Below are positions 26,786 to 34,969 of a DNA stretch of 47,442 nucleotides, piece after piece. The stretch is taken from assembly GCA_028291345.1 (NCBI GenBank), contig JAQGIF010000003.1, positions 1 through 47,442 of the forward strand, written 5' to 3'. Position 1 is the stretch's first letter. The number at the start of each line of letters is the position of its first letter. The position numbers were made by a program, and so were the translations under genes. Source of the stretch: Rhodospirillales bacterium (lineage in GTDB: Bacteria > Pseudomonadota > Alphaproteobacteria > BOG-932 > Roseiterribacteraceae). The notes beneath the pieces were generated by a model. It made no database searches. It had not been told where the DNA came from and saw nothing but the letters and a program-made list of their open reading frames with translations.

Positions 26786-27325
26786 CCGCAACCGGCGGTA
26801 ATCCAACCTTCCGGGCGGCGATCATCATGACTCCGCTGGCGAAGGCCGCGGTGGCCTAGACATCGGCGCGCAGCACGATAGAGATGCGGGCCAGTAAGAT
26901 GTCGCGCAGATCCCTCCACCGATGCCGTCAAGGTGCCCTCCATGGCCGCAACGAACGGATCGATCCCGAAATCGAGCGCCTTCTCGGCGCCGGCAATCGC
27001 GAACCAAGACAAGGCCGCCGCGTCAAGACCGATGAAGAGAGGCTTAGAGATTTGCAGGAAATAGCGATGGAGGAAGAACGTCGCCGCCCGCCGGCGAAGG
27101 CGATGGCCGGATGGATAGCGCCAATCCTTGATCGCCTGCGGCAGGACCGCACCGATCAGCAGGTCGCGCACCACGCCGCCGGCCAGCGCGCTCGAGAAGG
27201 ACAGCACAATGGTCCGAAAACGTCTGGACCGGCCTCGGCCCCGCACTCGCCGCTTGGACAGCGAAAAGGAAGGTGCCGCCATCCATCGCATAGATGATGC
27301 CGGTCGATTTCACGCGCATCCGCAG
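26785..27325 (-). pseudogene. Degraded TRIC-family (UPF0126) membrane channel
   Basis: The core LSFSSALAGGVVRDLLIGAVLPQAIKDW, recognised by ALAGGVVRDLLIGAV, with AGAEKALDFGIDPFVAAMEGTLTA and MIAARKVGLPPVAA, is the two-repeat pattern of UPF0126/TRIC cation or glycine channels. The start (IIYAMDGGTFLFAV) lies in another frame, and a further shift falls near 26840, so at least two frameshifts break it. Its 3' end runs directly into a PQQ-propeller fragment. The order of the remnants suggests a deletion that joined two once separate genes. Confidence 0.65.
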
Positions 27326-27455
27326 GCTGGCTTTTTTCCACTAAAATATTGGGTCATCTCGTCTCATATCTGCGGGAACAGTTCTATCCGCCATGAACCC
27401 ATCGTATAAGCCGTTTGCACGATTCACAGGCAAGACGCATGGCCCTTCCCGCTCA

Positions 27456-28442
27456 ATGATATCCCGGCGTTCGCTCATCGCCGCTATTGCGCTTGGCAGC
27501 CCCGTCTTGCGCCTAGCGAAGGCGACGCCGGGCACATTCATGCCAGCGGTGACTTACGATATCGGCGGGAAATACGATAAATCCTTCAACGAAGCGGCAT
27601 GGCAAGGAGCGGAACGCTTCAAGGCCGATAGCGGCATCGCCTATCGCGAGTTCGAGATCACCAGTCCCGTTCAGCGCGAGCAGGCTCTGCGGGCACTGTG
27701 CCGGCGCGGCGTGTCGATCATCGTCGCCATCGGGTTCAATCAGTCCGAGGCGGTGACCACCGTCTGCCGCGAGTTCCCGGATGCAAAATTCACTATTGCC
27801 GACGCGATCGCCAAAGGCCCGAACGTGCAATCCGTCGTAATGCGCGAGGAGGAAGGCTCATATCTGGTCGGCATGCTGGCGGCGATGGCCTCGACCGGCG
27901 GCAGGATCGGCTTTATCGGGGGCATCGATATCCCGCTGATCCGCCGGTTCAAGGCCGGTTACCGCGCGGGCGCACTCAGCATAAATCCCGCGATCGAAAC
28001 GGTTGAGAATATGGTGGGCGACACGCCGACCGCCTGGTCGGATCCGACGCGCGGCGCCGAGCTGGCGCGGGCGCAATTCGGCCGTGGGGTCGACGTCGTC
28101 TTTGCCGCGGCCGGGGCCAGCGGGCTCGGCATCTACCAAGCCGCCAAGGATCTGGGCAAGCTGGCCATCGGCGTCGATTCGAACCAGAACGGGATTCACC
28201 CCGGCACCATGCTGACATCGATGGTGAAGCATGTGGACAAGGTGGTCTATGACAGTTTCAGCACCGCCCGTGCGGGCACCTGGCAGCCGGGCGTACAAAG
28301 CCTTGGCCTGGCGGAAGGCGGCGTGGATTGGGCGTTGGACGACAATAACCGTGCGCTGATCACCAGCGAGATGGAACAAAGCGTGCGCGCCGCGACGGCG
28401 GAGATCGTCGCCGGGCGCATCAGGGTGCCAGACGGGTCGTGA
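27456..28442 (+). CDS. BMP/PnrA-family substrate-binding protein of a nucleoside ABC importer
   Basis: 328 residues from the ATG at 27456, opening with a twin-arginine-like export signal (MISRRSLIAAIALGSP). The BMP family pattern follows: YDIGGKYDKSFNEAAWQGAERF, recognised by YDIGGKYDKSFNEAAW, then MREEEGSYLVGMLAA, GFIGGIDIPLIRRFKAGY and IGVDSNQNG. PnrA-type members bind purine nucleosides, and the match of the whole operon supports that here. Its product appears to be free in the periplasm rather than lipid-anchored, as no lipobox is seen. It overlaps the ATPase gene by 4 bases (GTGA). Confidence 0.9.
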   Translation: MISRRSLIAAIALGSPVLRLAKATPGTFMPAVTYDIGGKYDKSFNEAAWQGAERFKADSGIAYREFEITSPVQREQALRALCRRGVSIIVAIGFNQSEAVTTVCREFPDAKFTIADAIAKGPNVQSVVMREEEGSYLVGMLAAMASTGGRIGFIGGIDIPLIRRFKAGYRAGALSINPAIETVENMVGDTPTAWSDPTRGAELARAQFGRGVDVVFAAAGASGLGIYQAAKDLGKLAIGVDSNQNGIHPGTMLTSMVKHVDKVVYDSFSTARAGTWQPGVQSLGLAEGGVDWALDDNNRALITSEMEQSVRAATAEIVAGRIRVPDGS

Positions 28443-29983
28443 GTAGCCCGGCCGCCCTGGAGCTGATCGGAATCGAAAAATCCTTCGGATCGATTCACGC
28501 AAATCGCGGCATTTCAATCAAGTTCGCGGCTGGCAGCATTCACGGGCTGATCGGCGAGAACGGGGCCGGCAAATCGACCCTGATGAGCATCGTCTTCGGG
28601 ATGCAGCAGCCCGACGTCGGGGCGATCCGGATCGATGGACGAACGGTCGATTTCCCCACGCCCAAAGCTGCTATCACGGCGGGTATTGGCATGGTGCATC
28701 AGCATTTCATGCTGATCGACCGCTGCACCGTGCTGGAAAACCTGCTGCTCGGCACTGAGAATAATTTCGCGCTTGGTAAAGCACTGGCCTACGGGCGCAA
28801 GCGCATGGCCGAGCTGGCGCGTGAGTACGGCCTAGCCTTGCCGCCCGACACGCGGGTACGCGACCTTTCAATCGGCGAACGGCAAAGCGTTGAGATTTTA
28901 AAGGCGCTCTACCGTGATGCGCGGATCCTTATTCTGGACGAGCCGACCAGCGTCCTGAATGCCGAGCAGAAGGAGCGGCTGTTCGCCATTTTGCGCACAC
29001 TCCGCGATGCCGGAAAAACCGTAATCTTCGTCAGCCATAAGTTAAGCGAAATCATTGCTCTGACAGATCATGTTGCAGTTTTACGTCAAGGCAGGATGGT
29101 GGGCGAAACCGCCACTGCGGAAACCGACGAGGCGGCGCTTGCTACCATAATGATCGGCGGCCATGTCGATCTCGGCCGGATCGGCGGCGCGGCCGAACCC
29201 GGCGAGATATTGCTTGAGGCGAACGGAATTGCCGTTTGCAACCCGCAGGGCGAGCGCAAGATCGACAATCTCGATCTGACACTGCGTCGTGGCGAGATCG
29301 TCGCCATCGCCGGGCTAGCCGGCAGCGGCCAATCCGAACTGCTGCAAGCACTAGCCGGCATTCTGCCGATCGATCGCGGACGAATGTCCTGGCGCGGTCA
29401 GGCGATGGATTTGCGGAACTGGCGGGCGAAGTCCCTGCGAGCGCTCGGCATCGCCCACGTTCCCGACGAGCCCCGGCGTTTCGGCCTGGTGGCGGACTTC
29501 AGCGCCGCCGAATCCGCCATACTGGGCTATCACGATTGCAAACCGGCGGCGCGGCACGGCCTCTTGAACCCGCGTGCGATCCTTGCGGATTGTAACGCGG
29601 CGATGAACGATTTCGACGTCAGGCCGCGACGTCCCGATATCCGCACGGGGGCCATGTCCGGCGGTAACCAGCAAAAACTGCTGCTGGCGCGCGAGATGCG
29701 GCGCGACCCGGAACTGCTGCTGATCGGCGAACCCACCCAAGGCGTGGATATCGGCGCGGTAGCAGCGATCCAGGCACGCCTGGCCGACATGCGCGCGCGC
29801 GGCAAGGGCGTGCTGTTGGTCACCAGCGATCTCGATCAGATTCGGGCCCTGGCCGACCGCATATTGGTGATGAATTCCGGCGCGATCGTCGGCGAGCTTT
29901 CGCCCGACCAGGCCACAGACCGCGAGCTCGGCCTGATGATGGGTGGGGTCACCACGAAATCGCGGGCGCAAATCTCCGGATGA
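28439..29983 (+). CDS. Double-domain ATPase of the BMP-type nucleoside ABC importer
   Basis: 514 residues with two ABC domains in tandem, as in sugar/nucleoside ATPases of the YufO/NupA type. Domain 1 has an intact Walker A (GENGAGKST, residues 39–47), a signature-like LSIGERQ and Walker B ILILDEPTSVL. Domain 2 has a degenerate Walker A (GLAGSGQSELL, without the GKS/T lysine) but a good signature SGGNQQKLLLARE and LLIGEPTQGVD. This asymmetry is usual in the family. The start is GTG, overlapping the binding-protein stop; the stop overlaps the permease ATG. Confidence 0.93.
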   Translation: MSSPAALELIGIEKSFGSIHANRGISIKFAAGSIHGLIGENGAGKSTLMSIVFGMQQPDVGAIRIDGRTVDFPTPKAAITAGIGMVHQHFMLIDRCTVLENLLLGTENNFALGKALAYGRKRMAELAREYGLALPPDTRVRDLSIGERQSVEILKALYRDARILILDEPTSVLNAEQKERLFAILRTLRDAGKTVIFVSHKLSEIIALTDHVAVLRQGRMVGETATAETDEAALATIMIGGHVDLGRIGGAAEPGEILLEANGIAVCNPQGERKIDNLDLTLRRGEIVAIAGLAGSGQSELLQALAGILPIDRGRMSWRGQAMDLRNWRAKSLRALGIAHVPDEPRRFGLVADFSAAESAILGYHDCKPAARHGLLNPRAILADCNAAMNDFDVRPRRPDIRTGAMSGGNQQKLLLAREMRRDPELLLIGEPTQGVDIGAVAAIQARLADMRARGKGVLLVTSDLDQIRALADRILVMNSGAIVGELSPDQATDRELGLMMGGVTTKSRAQISG

Positions 29984-31071
29984 CCGCCGACACTGAGCCT
30001 TCGCGCGGCAAAGCCGTGGCGCGCGCGGTCCTGCAGCCGATATTCGACGTGCTGGCTGGGCTGATCGTCAGCGGGCTGATCCTCGCCGTGATCGGGGTCG
30101 ATCCCTTGGCGGCATCGAAGAGCCTGGTCCACGGCGCGTTCGGCTATCCCGAGGCGATCGGCTACACGCTCTATTACGCGACCACCTATATGTTCGCCGG
30201 ACTGTCTGTCTGGTTGGCGCTGCGCGCCGGGCTGTTCAATATCGGTGGCGAAGGGCAGATCTATCTCGGCGGATTGGGTGCGGGACTGGTATGCGTCGCG
30301 CTAGACGGTATGCCGGGAATCGTGGTCGTGCCCGTCGCCTGCCTGGCCGCGATTACCTTCGGGGCGGCCTGGGCCTTTATTCCCGCCTTTCTGCTGGCGA
30401 AGCGCGGCAGTTCGCTGGTCGTTACCACCATTATGTTCAATTTCCTTGCCGCCGCCGTGATGACTTGGCTACTGACCGCCGTCATGATCAAGCCGGGCCA
30501 GGCGGCGCCGGAAACCGCAGAATTTTCCGCGTCTTCCTGGATGCCGTCCTTCACAAGCCTTGCGTCTGCGCTCGGCATCTCCATCGCGAACTCCCCGGTA
30601 AATCTCAGCCTCATCCTCGCGCTGCTGGCGGTAGCGGGCGGGCAATTCCTGGTGGGACGCACGGTTGCGGGCTATCACCTGCGGGTCGTCGGCGGCAATC
30701 CGGACGCGGCAGCCTATGCCGGTATCGATGCCGGATGGGTCGCGATCTTTGCATTGTGCCTGGCGGGGGCCTGCGCTGGGCTGGCGGGCGTCAACGAGGT
30801 GATGGGTGTGCATCACAGGCTGATCCTCGATTTCCCGAATGGCGCGGGGTTCGTCGGGATCGCGGTCGGGCTGATGGCCGGCCGCAACGGCTGGGGCGTC
30901 ATTCCCGGTGCATTGCTGTTCGCCGCCTTGGCGCAGGGCAGCGTCGATTTGATGATCGATAATCCCCGGATTAACCCGGAACTGGTGGTGATGGTGCAGG
31001 GATTGGTGATCTTCTTCGCTGGGGCGCTGCGCGGGCAGCTAACACTGCCCAAACTGCGTGCCGCGCGATGA
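29980..31071 (+). CDS. Permease 1 of the nucleoside ABC importer
   Basis: A 363-residue polytopic membrane protein of the BPD_transp_2 family (YufP/NupP-like). About nine hydrophobic segments are visible from LAGLIVSGLILAVIGVDPL to LVVMVQGLVIFFAGAL. The conserved cytoplasmic loop LRVVGGNPDAAAYAGID couples to the ATPase in this family, and FNIGGEGQIYLGG near residue 86 is a further hallmark. It overlaps both neighbours by 4 bases (ATGA) and pairs with permease 2. Confidence 0.92.
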   Translation: MTADTEPSRGKAVARAVLQPIFDVLAGLIVSGLILAVIGVDPLAASKSLVHGAFGYPEAIGYTLYYATTYMFAGLSVWLALRAGLFNIGGEGQIYLGGLGAGLVCVALDGMPGIVVVPVACLAAITFGAAWAFIPAFLLAKRGSSLVVTTIMFNFLAAAVMTWLLTAVMIKPGQAAPETAEFSASSWMPSFTSLASALGISIANSPVNLSLILALLAVAGGQFLVGRTVAGYHLRVVGGNPDAAAYAGIDAGWVAIFALCLAGACAGLAGVNEVMGVHHRLILDFPNGAGFVGIAVGLMAGRNGWGVIPGALLFAALAQGSVDLMIDNPRINPELVVMVQGLVIFFAGALRGQLTLPKLRAAR

Positions 31072-32042
31072 TCGCGGGCATCGAAACCGAAATCCTGGTC
31101 ATTACCGCGTCGATATTGCGGCTGGCGACCCCACTGATACTGGCCGCAATCGGCGGGCTCTTCGCGGAGCGGGCCGGCGTCGCCGACCTGGGGCTGGAGG
31201 GCAAGATGCTGGCCGCGGCCTTCACCGCGGCGTCAATTTCGGCCGTTACCGGCAGCGCAATTACCGGGTTGGCGGCGGCGATAATCGTTGCGACCCTGCT
31301 GTCGATGCTGCATTTCATTGCGACGGTCTGGAAGCAGGGCGATCAGATCGTCTCTGGCATGGCCATCAATATTCTGGCGGCCGGCCTCGTTCCGACGCTG
31401 GCCTATGCGCTGTTCCCGCTGGGTGGACAGACGCCACCGCTGACCGACGACGGGCGGCTGCTCGATCTGAGTCTTCCGTTCTCGCACTGGGCGTCATCGA
31501 CCGGCTTTATCGGTCAATTTTATGCGAGCGTGCTGGGCGGCCAATCGATCTTGATCTATGTCGCCTTCCTGGCGGCGCCGGCCGCGACGGCCGTTCTCTA
31601 CCGCACCGGTTGGGGCCTGCGGCTGCGCGCCGCCGGGGAAAATCCGCAGGCTGTGGCATCGGCCGGCCTCGACGTCGTCAGGCTGCGGCTGCAGGGCCTG
31701 ATCATGAACGGCGTCTTCCTCGGGCTGGCTGGAGGCTATCTCTCGCTCGCCGCCAATGCCGGCTATTCACGTAATATGACGGCCGGAAAGGGCTATCTAG
31801 CGATTGCGGCACTGATCCTCGGCCGCTGGAAGCCTTGGCCGACCCTGGGCGCCTGCCTGCTGTTCGCCGCGGCGGACGCGTTGCAGGGGCGGTTGCAGGG
31901 CATCGTCTTCCCAGCTCTGGGTGTTATTCCTGTGCCCTGGATCACCGCCCTGCCCTATATCGTCACGGTCATCGTTCTGGCGATTGCGGGGCGCGGGCAG
32001 TCGATGCCGAAGGCCCTGGGCTTGCCTTATGTGAAGGCGTAA
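31068..32042 (+). CDS. Permease 2 of the nucleoside ABC importer
   Basis: A 324-residue polytopic membrane protein of the same family (YufQ/NupQ-like). The start TPLILAAIGGLFAERAGVADLGLEGKML, recognised by ERAGVADLGLEGKML, is the hallmark of the second permease. The coupling loop reads LRAAGENPQAVASAGLDVV. It completes a four-gene importer with no missing subunit. The 3' end faces the deoxyribosyltransferase gene across only 4 bases, so the two transcripts probably overlap. Confidence 0.92.
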   Translation: MIAGIETEILVITASILRLATPLILAAIGGLFAERAGVADLGLEGKMLAAAFTAASISAVTGSAITGLAAAIIVATLLSMLHFIATVWKQGDQIVSGMAINILAAGLVPTLAYALFPLGGQTPPLTDDGRLLDLSLPFSHWASSTGFIGQFYASVLGGQSILIYVAFLAAPAATAVLYRTGWGLRLRAAGENPQAVASAGLDVVRLRLQGLIMNGVFLGLAGGYLSLAANAGYSRNMTAGKGYLAIAALILGRWKPWPTLGACLLFAAADALQGRLQGIVFPALGVIPVPWITALPYIVTVIVLAIAGRGQSMPKALGLPYVKA

Positions 32043-32046
32043 TAGC

Positions 32047-32658
32047 TTAGGAAGCTTGCAACAACACCGCCGCAGCCTGCGTCACACACTCTTCGAAAGC
32101 GGCCAGATGGGTATAGCGGTCGCGCCGCTTCACCTTAGCCTGGACAATCGCGCCACCGCTGTCATGGACGGCGCCTTCGATCATCAGGTTTTCGGCGAGG
32201 CCGAATTGCTCCACGCCCATCTTATCGCTGTCTTCGAAGCCCATGGTCGGGTCGGCATCGGCCCGGGCCCTCAGGGGCTCAGCATCCCACTTGCCCACCC
32301 GGTCCAAGAAGGACAAGTGGCTGTTGCTGTAGCCGAACACCGGCCTGCCGAAACCGCGCATGAAACCGACCTCATAGGCCGTTCCCGTATCGACGCCGAC
32401 GCCGCGGAACGGAGTCAGGTTGGCTATCACTGCGTCGCAGCTCTTGATCAGACTTTCATTGGCCCGGAAGATCGCGTAGGCGCGCTCGGCAAGCTCCAGC
32501 CCGCCGAGATCAAGTTGGGCGTCGAGCGGGAATTTGCCCTCCAAACCATGGCGGGCGCAGACTTCCGCCTTGAGGACGCCTGCCTCCACCGCGTTGCGCA
32601 GAAAGACCTCCGGCCCCGCGAGATAGACCCTGGGGCGCGGCGGTGCTTTTTTCGGCAT
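32047..32658 (-). CDS. Nucleoside 2-deoxyribosyltransferase
   Basis: 203 residues. Enzymes of this family swap or remove the base of 2'-deoxynucleosides in salvage. The family pattern is clear: RVYLAGPEVFL at the N-terminus, CDAVIANLTPFRGVGVDTGTAYEVGFM, recognised by DTGTAYEVGFM with the catalytic-type glutamate, and the ending NLMIEGAV. It sits tail to tail with the nucleoside importer, so uptake and base exchange may be linked, although the strands differ. It follows the LLM oxidoreductase by 24 bases and could be read through from that operon. Confidence 0.88.
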   Translation of the reverse strand: MPKKAPPRPRVYLAGPEVFLRNAVEAGVLKAEVCARHGLEGKFPLDAQLDLGGLELAERAYAIFRANESLIKSCDAVIANLTPFRGVGVDTGTAYEVGFMRGFGRPVFGYSNSHLSFLDRVGKWDAEPLRARADADPTMGFEDSDKMGVEQFGLAENLMIEGAVHDSGGAIVQAKVKRRDRYTHLAAFEECVTQAAAVLLQAS

Positions 32659-32682
32659 TCGGTGATCTATCCTTAAGCGGCG

Positions 32683-33576
32683 TCAGAGACGCGCGACGAT
32701 TTCGTCTTGGAAGCGTTTTACATAGCGTTCGATGGCCGCCGGCTCGGTGCCACCCGCCTCATAGGCGGAGATGATCAACCGGGCCACTCCAAGCTGCGCG
32801 TAGGCTTTGCAGACGCCGAGATCGAGCGAACAGCCGAACCTATAGCTGCTGGGCGACACCGACAGCTCAATGGCGGCGGGGTCGCGTCCCGCCTCTTTCG
32901 CGGCGGTCTTCATCGTCTCGATGAGTGCGCCGAAATCATCCGGGGAGATGGCATGCGGAAAGAAACCGTCGCCGGTGCGGCCGGCCCGGCGGGCGGCCAC
33001 TTCCGTCGAGCCACCGATAATCAGCGGCACGAGGTTCGGATTGGCTGGCTTCGGATCGGAATGGACCCGGTGGAACTGATAATATTTGCCATCATAGCTG
33101 GCGATGTCGTCGCGCCATAGCGCGCGTACCGCGTCGATCCCCTCGTCCAGACGCTTACCGCGCTCGTTATACGGCACGCAGACGGCGGCGAACTCTTCCT
33201 TTTGCCAGCCGAGCCCGATGCCGAGCAGCACCCGGCCGTTCGACAGCGCATCCAAGGTCGCGACCCGCTTGGCGATGATGATGGGACTGTGCAGCGGCAG
33301 CAGGAGAACACCGGTGCCGAGCTTGAGCTTCTCGGTGCAGCCGGCGGCGAAGCCCAGCCATTCCAGCGGGTCCGGCATGATCGTGTCATTCGTGAACGGC
33401 GCGCGGCCATCCTCGGAATAGGAATAAAGCTGCTCGTAGTTCTCGGCGACGATCGGATGTTCGACGGTCCAGACGGATTCGACGCCCGCCGCCTCAATCG
33501 TCTGGAGGAACGGTTTGCACCAGCGCGCATTATCGATGAAGCCCTTGCTGAATAAGGGCAGTATCCCGATTTTCAT
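32683..33576 (-). CDS. LLM-class (luciferase-like) flavin/F420 oxidoreductase
   Basis: A 297-residue TIM-barrel protein of the bacterial luciferase-like group. Visible family segments are VESVWTVEHPIVAENY, LKLGTGVLLLPLHSPIIIAK and GRVLLGIGLGWQKEEF, then PLIIGGSTEVAARRAGRTGDGF. The last two segments are typical of TIGR03619-type proteins often annotated as F420-dependent, but the cofactor (FMN or F420) cannot be told from sequence alone. It is transcribed in line with the exported cluster (75 bases after the Yx(FWY)xxD gene) and may belong to that operon. Confidence 0.87.
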   Translation of the reverse strand: MKIGILPLFSKGFIDNARWCKPFLQTIEAAGVESVWTVEHPIVAENYEQLYSYSEDGRAPFTNDTIMPDPLEWLGFAAGCTEKLKLGTGVLLLPLHSPIIIAKRVATLDALSNGRVLLGIGLGWQKEEFAAVCVPYNERGKRLDEGIDAVRALWRDDIASYDGKYYQFHRVHSDPKPANPNLVPLIIGGSTEVAARRAGRTGDGFFPHAISPDDFGALIETMKTAAKEAGRDPAAIELSVSPSSYRFGCSLDLGVCKAYAQLGVARLIISAYEAGGTEPAAIERYVKRFQDEIVARL

Positions 33577-33651
33577 TTTTCCTCGCCTTAGGTTATGGCC
33601 GATCAGCGAGGCGGGAATGGGAGCAGAGCTGTACGCCCCGCCCCCATCACC

Positions 33652-34935
33652 TTAGGGCGAAGTCGTCCGCCAATAGAGTCCCATACCGTGCCGCGCGTCG
33701 GCGACTTTTTCTGCACCGTCATTGACGGCGAGAGTATAGGTGTCCTGCCCGACAGTGTCTCCGGGTTTCCGATCCCCGGTATAATTATACACGGCATAAC
33801 CTTGATAGGCCCATTGCTTGGTGCCGTCGGGACGATCCATCAGCATCCAATAGCCGGACGGCTGAGCGTCCTTGGCGGCAATCAGCGGTATCCAGGTTTT
33901 GGTGCAGTCGCCTTCGCAGCCGCTGAGCCCGATCGTCATGCCGACCATCGGATTGCCACGATCGCCGCCGCGCGCACTGTGTCCACCAGTGCCGTTGAAG
34001 CTGATTCGGTCACGAGCATAGAGCGTCTTGCCGTCGGCATTCGCCAACAGGCCGCCCTTACGCTCGTTCAGCAGTATCTTAACGCCGGGCGGCATGAAAT
34101 AACGCTCGACCATAGCAATCTGGAAGTTCTTGTCCGCGCCCTGGCCGTTGGCATCGCCCAAGTCCGAATCGCCGGAAAAGGTAAAGAGCGGATTGCCTTT
34201 ATAGGCCCATTGCTGAATGCCGTCGTCGCGATTGACGATCGTGAAATCACCCATCGGATTGGAAAGCTGCCCCGTCGTCACTGGACGCCATTGCATGCCG
34301 CACGGGCCGGAGGCGCACTGGACCTTGCCGCTTTTGACATCGCCGCCATAAAGGTAAAGCGGCATGCCATGGGCATTGACGATGACCTGACCCGCAGCTT
34401 CCGCCACTTCGCGCACTTCGATGCCATAGGGCAATGCCATGCCGTCGGTCGGCGACATGGTTGCCATGTGCCAGACGCCATCGGCATTGTCGCCCTTATT
34501 ATCGCCGATCACCTTATCTTTGGCGAAGGTGTAAAGCGGTTTGCCCTCGAACGCCCATTGCTTGGCGCCGTCATCGCGGGTGATCACCGACCATTCATCG
34601 ACGTTCTTGGCGTCAGCCGAAGCGGCCAACGGTGCCCAGGTCGTGGCGCATTCCGCCGCGCAGGTGGATTTGCCGGGCGTGTCCTTGTCATAGGTATAGG
34701 CAGTCTTGCCCTTGCCGTCGGCATAGACGATGACCTGTTCCTGCTGATCCGAACTTGCGCCCGGCACCATGGTCACAGTGCCGATCTTGACCTTCTGGAA
34801 GGTCACGCCCAGCGGCGTCGATAGCCGCGCATCCAGATGTGGCGCCATCGGCTTCGGCTGCTTGATGAAATAGACGCCGCCGGCAACGATCGCCACGGCG
34901 GCTACGCCCGCTATCAGAGCTGATTTGAGCCCCAT
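33652..34935 (-). CDS. Exported protein with three Yx(FWY)xxD-type repeats (COG4315-like)
   Basis: 427 residues. A single N-terminal hydrophobic segment (SALIAGVAAVAIVAGGVYFI) acts as a signal or anchor; no lipobox is seen. Three similar units follow, near residues 68–147, 183–267 and 296–400. Each has an ADGK-type strand with a TAYTYDKD-like motif, a close cysteine pair (CAAEC, CASGPC, CEGDC), a W-x-P segment and an RxDGxxQWAxxGxxxYxF…GD ending. Such repeats occur in secreted lipoproteins of unknown function. The paired cysteines probably form disulfides. It is the fifth gene of the cluster starting at 40483. Confidence 0.8.
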   Translation of the reverse strand: MGLKSALIAGVAAVAIVAGGVYFIKQPKPMAPHLDARLSTPLGVTFQKVKIGTVTMVPGASSDQQEQVIVYADGKGKTAYTYDKDTPGKSTCAAECATTWAPLAASADAKNVDEWSVITRDDGAKQWAFEGKPLYTFAKDKVIGDNKGDNADGVWHMATMSPTDGMALPYGIEVREVAEAAGQVIVNAHGMPLYLYGGDVKSGKVQCASGPCGMQWRPVTTGQLSNPMGDFTIVNRDDGIQQWAYKGNPLFTFSGDSDLGDANGQGADKNFQIAMVERYFMPPGVKILLNERKGGLLANADGKTLYARDRISFNGTGGHSARGGDRGNPMVGMTIGLSGCEGDCTKTWIPLIAAKDAQPSGYWMLMDRPDGTKQWAYQGYAVYNYTGDRKPGDTVGQDTYTLAVNDGAEKVADARHGMGLYWRTTSP

Positions 34936-34969
34936 TTCTTAACTCCTCCCGCTTATACCAGCGACTAGA

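Noticed and set aside
33595-34824. Long plus-strand frame opposite the Yx(FWY)xxD gene
   Set aside because: It is the antisense of a clearly coding, signal-bearing repeat protein and has no domain of its own.
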